The position numbers were made by a program, and so were the translations under genes. From [Phialemoniopsis] sp. UDSM-2020 (Eukaryota; Ascomycota; Sordariomycetes; Thyridiales; Thyridiaceae): a stretch of 64,000 nucleotides of DNA. Below the pieces are notes generated by a model. It did no database searches, was not told the origin of the DNA, and saw only the letters and a program-made list of their open reading frames with translations. Location: contig JAEILZ010000004.1 of assembly GCA_018873225.1 (NCBI GenBank), positions 4,030,001-4,094,000 on the forward strand, in the 5' to 3' direction. How positions within the stretch are numbered: the stretch's first letter is position 1; each line of letters opens with the position of its first letter. Below, piece by piece: positions 31,049-42,047 of the stretch.

Positions 31049-33670
31049 TCAGTCTACTGTCTTCCACTCCTCCTCAATAGCCCTAGCCAGAGCCAACACC
31101 CGCTGTGTGTCCGCCATTGTATCTCCACAGGGCGTGAAATCAGCGACGCTGACTCTAGACAGGTTCTGAGCATCGAGATGGGCCTGCCCAGCCGCCGCAG
31201 AGCCATGAGTCAAGTGCCCGTACCCAACCGCCGCGTTGCCGTAGCGCTGCCCGTAATCAGTCGCGGCCGCGGAAGAAACGGAGCCGCCAATGCCCATGAT
31301 GGTAGCATTCGTGTTGGCTGTGAGCTGCTGCATGAGCCCGATCGCAGCAGCCTGGTTCTGCAGGTTGATGACGTCGAGAACCTTCTGCTGCCGCACCGCC
31401 TGCTGCTGGCAGAGCTCGTCGATCGCCCTCCTGCGCTCCGAGACGTCCTTGCGTTTATAGAAAAACTTGGCGAAATCAATGAACGTGCCCTTGGCCAGTG
31501 AAGCGGCGAGTTCGTCGCGCATGCGTCGGGACATTCCGAGGTTGCATTTGACGCCGTCTGGGAGATTGGTGTACAGCTGCTCCGTCTTGTCGTGGGACAG
31601 GTCATACTCGAGGGATGTTCCCTTGATGACGTGGTCGTGACATTCCTCACAGATAGCGAGGCTGATGTGCTGTTCGTCGTCGCCGATCATGTAGAACGCG
31701 TTGCCAAACCACTTGCGTCCGCTCCCTCGCTTGAATGCCCGCTCCCCGCCCCCGCACGGGGCCGGCCACGATGCCATGAGCCCTGCTTCGCTCCGGAACC
31801 CTGCAAAGTCGTCCACCCATTGCGAATCATAGCCTTGATGGAGCCATCGCCGCAGGATGAGGCCGCGCCAGACGAGCGTATTCTCAAAATTGTCGCGGTC
31901 GGATGTGTCGGCGTTGTGGTCCGTTGGCGAAGAAAGAAAGCAGAAGCGTATCACGCCGGGCACCAGATCTCGTTTGATGGGCATGAAGAGGTGACTTGCC
32001 CCGAGCAGCTCAACCGTCGAATTGTAGCAGAACGGGCAGATCTCGATTGCGGGATGCTCCGTCAAGCAGTACCACTGAAAGGAATCGTCATCATGATCCT
32101 GGGCAAGTGCATCCTCCTCGTCGACCCCCTTGATGCCGGCACAGTCCGGTAGCGCCCCTCGTCTCGACATGCAATGCCGCCAGACCTCGTCGTCTCCGCG
32201 CCGAATGGCACATTTCATGGCGAATTGCGAGGGCACGGTTGCAAGGTCGCAGCTGGCGTTGCCCTGGAATTCGGGCGCGAGCTGGCTGCGGTTGTTGAAG
32301 AAGCGGTCCATGCTTGTGCCATGGATTGTGTCCAAATAGCATGCCTGGCAGAACACGCCGCTCTTGTTGGGATCATGGGGCTCATAGTTGAAATGTGGCT
32401 CGTCCGGAGAAGCATCGGCGGGCCAGATCGGCTGACCGTCTCCGGGGCAGTTGATCGAGAGCCGGAACCGCACAGCGTCTGCGAACCGCCTGAACGACAT
32501 TTGTCGCAGATCCCGGTATTGGTAAGCGGCATCCAGCTCCCGCCCAAGCATCTTGAACACATACCCTCGTATCCCGCCGAGATCGCATCCCCACCCAGAG
32601 GCCGGTGGGCCGAGATACAGATCTCTTTCAAACGGCGTCCCGCGGATGAACTGCTCAAAGCAGCCTTTACAGACGGCAAGTTGTTCCAGCGATCTAGAAG
32701 TGTAATACGGCGTGTCGTCAACCGGCCCTGCTCCAGCGCAGGAGTCCAGTTCGCAGATGGTCTTAGCAAGCTGGACTAGGGAAGATATCGTCGCTGAACT
32801 CTGTTGGCTATGGGACTGCGATAGAAGCGCCTGAAGACGCGGGACAGTAGCGTATCGACATGCCAGTTGCTCAAAGGTCGGTAGTGGCAGGTCTTGATCC
32901 TCCGGTACCGTTTTCTCCCTACGACGGAAGCAGGCGACCAGCTCGGCATTCTTTGTAGGCAAGATCGCGTTTGTGAAACAAGCTTCACAGATAGCGAAAT
33001 CATCAGAATTGGTTCGGGCATCTGCTGACGATGTCTGTCCTGGGTTTAGGACCTCGTCCCGCAGAACGTAGAAGGACACGACCTCCAAGGAAGCTGGCTC
33101 GTACTTGGGGCAGGGGACTGGATGCTTCGAATCCGTAGCATCGTGTCGTTGATTATGGTCTGGGGTAAGGGCTTGCGACATTGCGGCCATGTCGAATGTC
33201 TGACTCGGCGGTGGAGGCTGTGCATAGCTCTGTCCGGGCTCCTGACGCCTTGCGTGATCAGTGTTTTGGAACTGCGTCGTCGGGGGCGCATTATATCTGT
33301 GACAGCCCTCATACAGCTGTGTCTGTAACTGAGGTGCCGGTGCCGGTGGAGGTGCTTGGTAGCCAGAATGGTGCTGCTGAGGAGGGAATGTATTTTGCGG
33401 TGCATAGTATCCAGATGGAGCCGGTGGTTGCTGCTGGTACGAGTGTTGCGGGCCTCCGTAGTGATACTGTGGTCCAGGAGGCTGCGAGTAATGCGATTGC
33501 TGTTGCTGGCTAGGATGTTGGCCTGGTGGGCTCGGATAACCGTATGGCTGTTGCTGCTGATGATATTGAGGTTGGGGTTGATACGGCTGGTTTTGGGGCT
33601 GTTGGCTCTGTCCTCGCGTCTCCTTCACGGCTCCCTTGATCTGGCTCTTGGCCTTCTTGAAGAAGTCCAT
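31049..33670 (-). CDS. large hypothetical protein with five CxxC modules and a Pro/Gln-rich N-terminus
   Basis: A single-exon 873-aa frame from MDFFKKAKSQIKGAVKE; the frame extends 91 codons further upstream, but that part is not protein-like. Residues about 20-195 are Gln/Pro/Tyr-rich (probably disordered). The rest holds five related elements: ICEACFTNAI, VCKGCFEQFIRGT, FCQACYLDTIHGT, ICPFCYNSTV and ICEECHDHVIKGTSLEYDL. The pattern is C-x2-C-[FYH]-x4-I followed in three of five by GT and an acidic/aromatic tail. Paired cysteines suggest zinc binding by partners in trans. There is no signal peptide or membrane span. An Ala/Gln-rich helix (RRRAIDELCQQQAVRQQKV) near residue 765 may mediate assembly. 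I do not recognise a named family. Codon use is that of a well-kept gene. Confidence 0.85.
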   Translation of the reverse strand: MDFFKKAKSQIKGAVKETRGQSQQPQNQPYQPQPQYHQQQQPYGYPSPPGQHPSQQQQSHYSQPPGPQYHYGGPQHSYQQQPPAPSGYYAPQNTFPPQQHHSGYQAPPPAPAPQLQTQLYEGCHRYNAPPTTQFQNTDHARRQEPGQSYAQPPPPSQTFDMAAMSQALTPDHNQRHDATDSKHPVPCPKYEPASLEVVSFYVLRDEVLNPGQTSSADARTNSDDFAICEACFTNAILPTKNAELVACFRRREKTVPEDQDLPLPTFEQLACRYATVPRLQALLSQSHSQQSSATISSLVQLAKTICELDSCAGAGPVDDTPYYTSRSLEQLAVCKGCFEQFIRGTPFERDLYLGPPASGWGCDLGGIRGYVFKMLGRELDAAYQYRDLRQMSFRRFADAVRFRLSINCPGDGQPIWPADASPDEPHFNYEPHDPNKSGVFCQACYLDTIHGTSMDRFFNNRSQLAPEFQGNASCDLATVPSQFAMKCAIRRGDDEVWRHCMSRRGALPDCAGIKGVDEEDALAQDHDDDSFQWYCLTEHPAIEICPFCYNSTVELLGASHLFMPIKRDLVPGVIRFCFLSSPTDHNADTSDRDNFENTLVWRGLILRRWLHQGYDSQWVDDFAGFRSEAGLMASWPAPCGGGERAFKRGSGRKWFGNAFYMIGDDEQHISLAICEECHDHVIKGTSLEYDLSHDKTEQLYTNLPDGVKCNLGMSRRMRDELAASLAKGTFIDFAKFFYKRKDVSERRRAIDELCQQQAVRQQKVLDVINLQNQAAAIGLMQQLTANTNATIMGIGGSVSSAAATDYGQRYGNAAVGYGHLTHGSAAAGQAHLDAQNLSRVSVADFTPCGDTMADTQRVLALARAIEEEWKTVD

Positions 33671-35629
33671 TCCGAGGACTACCAATGCCTTTGGGGCTTC
33701 GAAATACGACGCACGAATGAAGCGAGAACCGCACGATCTGAATGAAACCAGCACAACGAGTATGCGATGGGATGTCGAGGTGATAAGTACGGCAGCAAGA
33801 GCGCATAAGAAATGATAAGAGAGTTCATAGCACGTGAAAGGCTGGCTGGTGAGTCTCAGAGGTTCGAGACCGCCTGCACGCCTTCGATTTCGCCTAGCGC
33901 CACCACGCACTATTGAGCTTGGCATGTTCAACTGCGTTAGCACATCTCAGCTAAGCCCGACACAGCTCGACGGCGTGGCAATTCTTTCAGCTTTCCCAAC
34001 TCTGATGCTGCGATGGAATGATGGTCAAACTGGAGGCCGCTGGTACCGTACTCAACGCGGATGCCGAGATCGCTTGACCTCGACATGCCCGGCCGCACCG
34101 CCCACGTTGAACAGCTCCGACGCATGGTGTTAGTAGGATCGTTGCAGGTAACTTCTGTTGACATAGAGTAAGACCGCTTGATTCCTTAAGGTGTAAGACC
34201 CTCTCTAGGTAGGTGGGATACTACTGCAGCTATATACAACGCTGGGAGGTGCTGGAGGTACCAGTACCTTCGTACTTGCAGTACCACTAACTACTTTCAG
34301 CAACTTCACAGGCGGCAGATATCATCTCATTGACTCTCGAGATTTTACCATCGATGGGATCGGTCTACAACCCTCGATTGCCACTGAGACACCGGAGAGC
34401 AGCTGACAGCTTAGCTTGAAACAAATTAGCTGCATACCTGGCCGGATTGATCGCAAATGAATTGGTCGCTCGGCATGAGCCTACCAACATCCGGATCTGG
34501 AGATGTCTATGGACTGAGAACTGATGGCGATCTTGGTGCAAGATGACGAGGATCTGTTGATGTCGAGTCCAGCACCAGCCCAACTCTCAGGACACCCCAT
34601 TCGAGTGTCAGAAGTCCGTTGCAAGCGCAGCAAATATTCACTGTCAAGTGCAACACTTCACTTGAAGGCCGTCGATATATGGACTGAGTAGTTGAACGGA
34701 GTGGTCACACGCCAGCACGGTTAGCAATGACGAGGACGTCTGTCAGAAGTACTCGGGCAGTAAGTGGGCACAGAGCTGGACGAGGGCCTAGAACAATCAT
34801 GTCACTTAAAATAGAAACATTACCCCAAATTTGAATTGAACAGTTCATGTGCTCTATCTACGCTCCCGTCCCTCGTGGCCAGCCACGTTTGCAGTACTGG
34901 CAGCCCGGTTTGACCTCCCACCCCTAATAGCCATCGGCGTCACGGTGTCACCCAAGACGGAGGATGACAAACCATTCCGACATCATTGGGTATGATTCCT
35001 GTCACATGTTTTAATTTCCCAGGAACCCATATAAAGCACCGAGATCGAAGAAGGATCTGCCATCGTCCACCTCTCAACCGGGCAGGTGGTCTGGGCATGC
35101 ACACCCACGGCTCTGCATGTGTCAATTTTGCCGGCATCCGTCTACCGGGGTCCTCCCGCGGGGAAGGTTGCACTGTCAAAACAACCTCCAAATAACCCGA
35201 TATATTATCCTCCTTCTCGAAGACGACCATGCGTGACCCATCTTCCTGGCTCAATCTTCCATTTCGCAATTTACCCGCTCACTGCGACGCCGCCAGTTAC
35301 CAAAGGCGACTCCGCGCCGCTTTTCCTTCATTCCCACTATGCTGAATCAAGGCACGGTATACGAGATGGCGGCACCGAATGTCCGAGGTCGTTTTCCCTT
35401 TGGTCGAGATCAAGAGGTTATATAAACTTGGTAGCAGTGGCCTGTTCTGTTGGTCGGTCGGCTTATATCTGTACTCGATCTCCCTCGTGTTTGCTGCAAT
35501 TCAGCCGGGAGAAACCAGATCATCCAGTCGCCCTTAACACACAGTACAGTCGTCGCCCCTTTATTATCACTCAATATCACACACACGCACAGGCAGACGC
35601 AGACGCACCACACATCTTTCTCAAGTAGG
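33671..35629. other. long divergent intergenic region
   Basis: About 2 kb between the CxxC protein and the AA8-like gene. A TATA-like TTATATAAAC lies at 35418-35427, about 205 bp before the AA8-like ATG. A CA-rich leader (ACACACGCACAGGC) precedes the ATG. A second CATATAAAG occurs near 35027. No gene was seen; the short frames lack motifs. Confidence 0.5.
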
Positions 35630-36367
35630 ATGAAGATCACCGCGGCAGTCCCGCTGACGGCCCTGGCCGCAACTGCCGGCCTGCTCGATGGCGCCTCGGC
35701 CGCCGACGCGCGCTTCTGCAGCTCGCAGACGGGCATGTGCTACAGCGAGTTCAACGCGCAGGGGCTCAAGAGCATGAACGTGCTGTACCGCATAGCCATC
35801 CCCCAGGCCGCCCAGGCCGCGCCCTACGACATCGCCGTCCAGATCGTCGCGTCCCGCAACATGGGCTGGGCGGCGCTGTCCTGGGGCGGCACCATGGTGG
35901 GACATCCCTTGACGGTGGCCTGGCCCAATGGGAATTCGGTGACGGTCACTTCGCGCATGGCCACGTGAGTACCTCTCTTACTTACACTGTGCTTCGAAAT
36001 TTGTCCCTGGGATCTGGAAACCGGGCTGTTGGATAGAAAGCTTACATACCTTGCATGCAGTGGCCACTCCTATCCCAACGTCTACAACGATGCCACCTAC
36101 ACGATACTGCCCGATACCGGCGTCAATGCCACCCACTGGACGCTGAGCGCCATCTGCCACGGCTGCAGCCAGTGGGCTACCGGCAGCAAGAAGTCGATCT
36201 CGCCGAGCAGCAACAGCGTGTCGCTGGCGTACGCGATGAATAGCAACCAGGGCGTCGTCACCACGCCGTCGAACCCGGCCTCTCAGTTCAGCTACCACGA
36301 CGTCTTCAACTACTTTAGGATCGACTTCAATGCTGCCCGGGACCCACACCTAGAAGTCAACAACTAA
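35630..36367 (+). CDS. secreted cytochrome-domain protein (AA8/CDH-cyt, DOMON-like)
   Basis: 213 aa in two exons, 35630-35964 and 36061-36367. A signal peptide (MKITAAVPLTALAATAGLL..ASA) is followed by one beta-sandwich domain. Typical of the haem b cytochrome domain of cellobiose dehydrogenase are FCSSQTGMCYSEF at the start, MGWAALSWGGTMVG (candidate Met ligand) and FSYHDVFNYFRIDF (candidate His ligand). There is no flavin domain, carbohydrate module or GPI signal, so it is a stand-alone AA8. In the family this domain passes electrons to lytic polysaccharide monooxygenases or other acceptors outside the cell. The ligand assignment is inferred from position only. It is convergent with the lectin-like gene, 212 bp apart. 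Confidence 0.85.
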
Positions 36368-36579
36368 GGGATCCTTTGCTAAGGGTGTGTGAAAGACGGA
36401 AGTAGACATGGGGCGCACAAAGCATTTGGAAGCAGGATGTTGGGAGAAAGGGGTTTTGTAAATGACATATGCATATTTGAGGGTATCAGCCATTACTGCA
36501 TCAACGAAAACAATCTTCATCAGAACATTACCACATGCATGCCTCATATCTCGTATATCTCCCTGCATGTCCGCCCGCG

Positions 36580-38173
36580 TTATCTCGCCGGCCCAGCTCG
36601 AAGCCACTTGGAGCTCAGGTCTCCACCGTCATCGTACCACGACCCATTGCCCCAGAAGTGACGGTCCGCCAGAGTGAAGTTTCCATGTATAAGATGCCCG
36701 TTGGGGCCGAGCCCAAACACTGCGATCCACCCATCATTTGACTGCACTGCGGAGGGAGCGCTGTGGAAATAGCCGCCCAGATCTTCCCATTCGTTCGCCC
36801 AAACACCGTCTATCTGGGACTTGTGCATGAGTTTGTCGCCCTTTCCGACAGCAAGTATATCGATCCTGTTGGCGGACTGAATGACGTGCGGCGTCGACTC
36901 AAAGTAATACGAGCCCAGGCTTTGTGTCTTGCTGTACTCCCCGGATGCATTCGAAGCAATGGACCACTCGCTGTAGTACATTTGTCCGTCGGAGCCAATG
37001 CCCACAGCGCCTGAGGTCTTGTCCGACACCCTGACGATGGCCGGATCACCGCGATAGCCGACGTAGCTGGACGGGCGCCCATTGCCCTCCCAGCCAGCCC
37101 ATTTGCCGTTCCTGTAGTGCATCCAACCAAGGTCATGCAGGCTATCCGCGTGACTGCCATAGCTAATGACATCCACACGCTCGGAATCCGGACAAATAGC
37201 CGCCACGCCAGCGGCCAGGAAGCCATTGAACTTCTCCCAGGGATCGCTCGCCGACGCCGAGCTCCACGCGCTGCCGTCGAACCTGCGGTGCGTCATGTCG
37301 CCGTCCTTATTGGTCGCAAAGAGCTCGATGTTGCCCTCGCCCCAGGAGCACACGGCGGGCGCGTTGATCGAGATGCCCTTCAGATTGGTCCAGTCGCTCG
37401 CCCAGACCCCGTTTTGGTAACACCTGGTGCCGACGGTCTGGTCGAGGAAGACGGCGAAGACGTACACCTCGGTCTCGTTGACGACGACGGCGACGGGCTG
37501 GCTCGAGAAGAGGCCGCCGAGGCTCTTCCAGCCACCGGCTTCGCCGCCGTCGTCCCAGGCGTACCTGTTGCCCTGGCGGTACCACACGGCGCGGTCGTCG
37601 CCGAGGGCGAAGACGAAGAAGGACGGCGACGCCGAGTTCTGGAGCTGCGCCGTGGCGAGGGTGGAGGGGCAGACGGTGCCCTGGCACACGGACACGCGGT
37701 TCGCTTCTGGGAAGATCGTCGGCGTGCCGAAGGGTGTGGGCGATGTTGCGGATGGCGCTGGTGTTGACGTTGACCTGGACGGTCTACTTGCGTGTTAGTC
37801 TATGAAAGCATAGGGGGCCTAAAATGGGAGGGGGCACTCACTCCCGAGCATCGTTATGCTTCCTCGTCAACAGTCCAGCCGTCAGGCCAGCAACGAGCGC
37901 GATCACGGCAATCGCGACGACGGCGATGATCCATGCCAACCGCCGCTTCCACCACGGCTTGGTCTTGGTCTGAGTCTTCTCCTGCTGTCCCTCCCAGTCT
38001 GTCGAGTCCCAGCCCTTATTTTTGACCTGCATCTGCGACTCGCCTTCTCTCTCCCAAGGCACCCGCTCCGGAGCATGACCTGCTCCATCCTGACGCTCGC
38101 CGGGCACCACCTCGGGCAGGTTGGAGTACTGCCTCTCCGCGTGCGGAGGGCTCACTGGCGATACGGGCTCCAT
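36580..38173 (-). CDS. type II membrane protein with PLL/fucolectin-like beta-propeller
   Basis: 511 aa in two exons, 37842-38173 and 36580-37783. An N-terminal Pro-rich cytosolic part (MEPVSPVSPPHAERQYSNLP) is followed by a basic stop (KPWWKRR) and a single membrane span (LAWIIAVVAIAVIALVAGL) near residues 83-103. A Ser/Thr/Pro linker joins it to a propeller of about 370 residues facing outward or into the lumen. Blades repeat the W-x-x-LGG-x-F-x-S-x-P pattern (WKSLGGLFSSQPVAV, WEDLGGYFHSAPSAV), with I-x-V/L-FA and D-G-x-M/L-x-H elements. This matches PLL-like and fungal fucose-specific lectin propellers, which bind fucose or other sugars. The exon join (GTGAGT..TAG) restores phase. The ligand is unknown. 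Confidence 0.8.
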
Positions 38174-38941
38174 GGTGTATGTGTGCTTCTGTGCCTGATC
38201 TCACAGAACTCAATTGCAAGGCCCTCGAGGATGAAAAGCAGAGATCAGAAAGCAGCGCGCAAGTGTGCGCCCCGACCGATTGAAATTATCAACAGGTACC
38301 CGACTGCTGATCATTGTCGTGATCGGGGTCGGTACCCCCCTGCAGCGCTACTGGTGGCTTGGGCGCTCATTGCTGGCTTTGGACCCCAACTGCCAAGTCC
38401 AGCTCTCTGGGATTGCTGCAGAAACACAGCCTTGCAGGTGCAGAGGGGTTGCATTGCGAGCATGTCAAAATGCCGGCCGTGGTCAGCAAACGGTCCGACT
38501 GAGCGGCGCGTGGATGGCACTGCTGTTCTTCTCGTGGAGCGGATTTCACCACTTGCGGACCGTACCGATCGTTGGGGTTTGGCCTTTACCCAATGCGGCA
38601 TTTCAAGACCACAACCATGTCATCCCAGGGCATCAAGCTTGAGTTGCGCTTATGTTCAGTGACGGAGCGCCTAGCAGGGCCTGCATGGGTACTGCAAGCG
38701 AGCACTCTAGCCTCTGAATTGAAAATGTGACAGCTAAAAAGGTAACGTCGCCGTCGACACGTGAACTTTTGAGTGAGATCAACAGTCACATCCTTTTGGT
38801 CGCAACAAGCAAGCATCATGACTTACCGGAGTTTTCAGATAGGTACCTAGCAGCTGCTCAAGCTTCACTTGGAGACGAACCCCTGGGGGACCAGCGATCA
38901 AATTGAGAAGGTCAATTACTTTGTTGTCTTATCACCTGCCG
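38174..38941. other. intergenic
   Basis: 768 bp upstream of the lectin-like gene and downstream of the SDR gene. Nothing recognised. Confidence 0.4.
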
Positions 38942-40006
38942 CTATTGGCTTCTGGCCTGAATCTCAAAGAGCTGTGGCAGCAACTCGGACAGCACTTCCC
39001 TCAACCCCTGCCACTTGATCCCCAGCGCCTTCTCCGTCTCGCTCGCATCGACACCAAAATGCGCATCAGCCTCCCTCGCCCCCGGAGTCCCTAGCGGGAT
39101 ACCGCCCCCGTGCTTCCCGGCCACCTCCCGCGCGACATCCGCAATCTCCTGATTGCAGTACACCCCAGCCGCGAGCATGTACCTCTCCCCGCTCGCCTCC
39201 GGGACCTGCAGCGCCCTCACGTGCGCGAGCGCCACGTCCTTGACGCTGACCCAGACGGGGCCCTTGGTCGGCGGGATCGCGCCGTCTTTACCGGCGGACA
39301 CGACGCTGTAGACGATCTGGTTCGACGTGTTGAGCCGGTCCAGCGTCTCCGGCACCGCGCCGGGCAGGAACGCGCCGAAGACCATGGCCGGGTTCAGGCT
39401 GACCAGGTCGAACGGGGCGGAGGGGTTGTTGTCCTCCATCCACTTCCACGCGACGCGCTCCGCGACCGTCTTGCTCGCGCGGTACGCCACGGCCGCCGCG
39501 GGCGCGCCGACGCCGTCCTCGTAGGTCAGTGGCGACCAGTCTTTCGCGGTATAGATCTTGCCGCGCTGGGCGCCCTTGGAGGCGTCGTAGATGCCCGCGA
39601 ACGAGTTGGTGTGCACGACGCGCTTGACGTGGCCGAGCTGCTTCGCCGCGTCGAGGACGGCGGTCGAGCCCTTGACGGCAGGGATCATGAGGTCGTTCTC
39701 TAGATCGGTCGTGTTGTAGAAGAACGGCGCGGCGAGGTGCAGGATCGCGTCTGGCCGTATCGAGCCAAGGGCTGAGAGGTACGAGTCGACCGACGTGATG
39801 TCTTCGACGACTACGACGGAGAGATTGGGGTGTCGGCCGTGCAGGTCGAGTACCTGGTCAACTTTAGACTGCGACCGCGCCGTGCCGACGACATTGTATC
39901 CCTCGGAAAGGAGGAGGGCGATGCAGTGCTGTGCTATGAAGCCATTGGCTCCTGTGACGAGCACCAGCGATGGCGGGAGGATTGGTCTTGGGAGTGCTGA
40001 AGGCAT
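38942..40006 (-). CDS. extended SDR, NAD(P)H-dependent reductase (GRE2/dihydroflavonol-reductase-like)
   Basis: A single exon of 354 aa. The nucleotide-binding motif is VLVTGANGFIAQH (residues about 15-27), the substrate-side motif is LHLAAP, and the catalytic triad is HTNSFAGIY (Ser) with YRASK (Tyr/Lys). These are the marks of extended SDRs that reduce aldehydes, ketones or flavanones (methylglyoxal reductase GRE2, dihydroflavonol and cinnamoyl-CoA reductases). NADPH preference is likely from TARSQSK after beta-2. It is cytosolic, with no targeting signal. The neighbours give no clear pathway. Family confidence is high, but the substrate is open. Confidence 0.93.
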   Translation of the reverse strand: MPSALPRPILPPSLVLVTGANGFIAQHCIALLLSEGYNVVGTARSQSKVDQVLDLHGRHPNLSVVVVEDITSVDSYLSALGSIRPDAILHLAAPFFYNTTDLENDLMIPAVKGSTAVLDAAKQLGHVKRVVHTNSFAGIYDASKGAQRGKIYTAKDWSPLTYEDGVGAPAAAVAYRASKTVAERVAWKWMEDNNPSAPFDLVSLNPAMVFGAFLPGAVPETLDRLNTSNQIVYSVVSAGKDGAIPPTKGPVWVSVKDVALAHVRALQVPEASGERYMLAAGVYCNQEIADVAREVAGKHGGGIPLGTPGAREADAHFGVDASETEKALGIKWQGLREVLSELLPQLFEIQARSQ

Positions 40007-40766
40007 TCTGGCTGCTCGGGTTCTCAGTCTACAGACTCAGGTAGGGGAACTCGTGTAAGCTGAGTTTCGCAATAACAAAGTCATCGTATGTGTGGTGGCT
40101 TCTGGGCCTTCGCAGCAGAGAGATAAAGGGACGCCAAGATCATTCATGCCAGGGAACACATCCGACCTTGCGGTCGCTTACGCCCATGCATCGCGATCCC
40201 CCGCATCGCTATCGGGTTGCAATCCGTATCTCCGTATCTTTCATTGTCTCAGGGGGCTGATCAATACGCCCGCCGTCGGAAAGGTATGCGACGGCTGTGG
40301 GGTGCATACATGTGGGTCAAAGATATGGGGGACATGCTGACCTTTCACGCCTTTCCAAGACTGATGATAACCAAAACGTCACTATTGGATATGATAGGCA
40401 TGGATAGTACATGTCAATCGGGTGTGGTCTTCCGCTATTTCATTTCCGAATCCCATCGGAGATAGCGGCTACGGTGAAGACCATGATGGTTTGGCCACGC
40501 GTACCAGCAGGAGGTATGAAGTCAGTCAACCGAAGAAGCTAGTCTTACCTGGCGAGGACTATCAACTTTGGCTTGATGACAAAGGCGATGATATGATAGC
40601 AGAGTGTGGCTATCTTTGCTGTCGATCGGCCCCAGGATAGGGGTTGTACTGTCCGAGGACGTGTCCAAGTTGCATGTGGTGACCAAGGTAATCAGGAGAT
40701 GGGATATCATGTCATTTGAGGGATTGGCGTTGTGCAACTAGAAGGCATCTCGAATTTCCAATGTGA
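40007..40766. other. intergenic
   Basis: 760 bp, promoter of the SDR gene and 3' flank of the monooxygenase. Nothing recognised. Confidence 0.4.
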
Positions 40767-42047
40767 TTAAACTCCAGCAATTGCCCTCCTCTTCAATACT
40801 GCTGAATTCTCGTTTAAGCCAGCAAAATCATGTGCATCCAAACAGGCTTGCCGACTCAACAGCACTGCAGTGCTCGTCCTCTCCCGGACCTCTTCTTCGT
40901 ACTCGTTGATTGCCTCTTTAGGATCTTTCCCTTGCTTGTATATCCCCTCTAGTACCTTAGACAATCGGTATGCGTCAAGCAGACCATGGTTGGCTGCCTC
41001 TCCCCGGTACATAGTCATGGCATGGGCAGCGTCCCCCGCAAGCGTGACCTTGCCATTATGATTGTCCCACGGCAGACAAGGCCAATCTTGAAGGACGACC
41101 TCGATGATCCCTGTTCCTTCTGGGATAAGAAAGACAGTGTCTCGTAGTATGGGATTGAAGTCTGCGGCTCGCTTCTTCATGTTTGCCAGGCGTCCTTCGT
41201 CTGTGGGCTTGACTTCGTCGTCTGATGACTTGACCGGCCAGGAGATCAAGATTTGCACACGGTACCGCTCCTGGTCTGTTCCCGCCGTGCCGTTGACTTG
41301 CGGCGTCTCGAGCATGCTGAACCAGAAGAATGCGCCGGTGACGGGGTGACATCCTTGAAACAGTAACGGGTCGATGTCTTTTAACGGCTTCACTTGCTCT
41401 GGGGTCAGATCTAGAGCAGCGCCCGTGAATCGTACGGGCAATGGGATGTTTCTGTAGGAGTCTGGGGCCAAGAACTTGCGCGTCCTCGAGTTGCTGCCCT
41501 CGATGCCCACAATGAGCGATCCTTCAGCTCGGGTGCCGTCCTCAAAGACGGCAACGACTCCATCTCCATCCTTATCCTCGATCGATGCAAGCCGTTTGCT
41601 CCAATGTACCTTATCGCTCACGTGTTTGAGAAGCATGTTGCGCATCTTTTCCCGGTTCACTCGCCGTCGATCACCAGGCGGGATGAGGAACTTGGGCTCG
41701 AGGGTCTCGAGATTGATGAAGACAAACTTTCCCAATCCCTGTCGGTCGGCCTCCGGGTCGACCTGAACAGACTCAACGTCCTCGAAGGCCTCTTCTGATA
41801 GTAGCTCTCTCAAGAAGGGCAGCACCCAGTGTAGTGTTATCGCCCAACCCTGTCCGCGCGAGCTGATATGGTCATCGCGCTCGTAGATCTGGAAGGGAAT
41901 GCCGAGCTTTGATATAGTCAGTATATGTAGCGCGAGGCGGCTCAAGGAAGTAGGACACCATAGCCATACCTTCTGTAGACCGTTTGCGAGGGCAAGTCCA
42001 ACAACACCGGCGCCGATGATGAGGACTGGTTTGCGGTCTCTTGACAT
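40767..42047 (-). CDS. FAD-dependent aromatic-type monooxygenase
   Basis: 405 aa in two exons, 41970-42047 and 40767-41906. The 63-nt intron is in frame and stop-free. Retaining it would insert 21 residues (VWLWCPTSLS..) between GLQK and LGIPFQIYERD, right after the dinucleotide fold, so it should be removed. The frame also opens far upstream (to 42446), but MSRDRKPVLIIGAGVVGLAL is the natural start. Motifs: GAGVVG, the IEGSNSRTR equivalent of the DG motif, and GDAAHAMTMYRGEAANHGLLDA for FAD ribityl binding. Enzymes of this class hydroxylate or epoxidise aromatic or polyketide substrates with NAD(P)H and O2. It shares a promoter region with the hydrolase at 42991. Confidence 0.92.
   Translation of the reverse strand: MSRDRKPVLIIGAGVVGLALANGLQKVWLWCPTSLSRLALHILTISKLGIPFQIYERDDHISSRGQGWAITLHWVLPFLRELLSEEAFEDVESVQVDPEADRQGLGKFVFINLETLEPKFLIPPGDRRRVNREKMRNMLLKHVSDKVHWSKRLASIEDKDGDGVVAVFEDGTRAEGSLIVGIEGSNSRTRKFLAPDSYRNIPLPVRFTGAALDLTPEQVKPLKDIDPLLFQGCHPVTGAFFWFSMLETPQVNGTAGTDQERYRVQILISWPVKSSDDEVKPTDEGRLANMKKRAADFNPILRDTVFLIPEGTGIIEVVLQDWPCLPWDNHNGKVTLAGDAAHAMTMYRGEAANHGLLDAYRLSKVLEGIYKQGKDPKEAINEYEEEVRERTSTAVLLSRQACLDAHDFAGLNENSAVLKRRAIAGV

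Noticed and set aside
38310..38642. Overlapping frames of about 100-125 aa upstream of the lectin-like gene
   Set aside because: No motif, and both strands are open by chance in GC-rich sequence.
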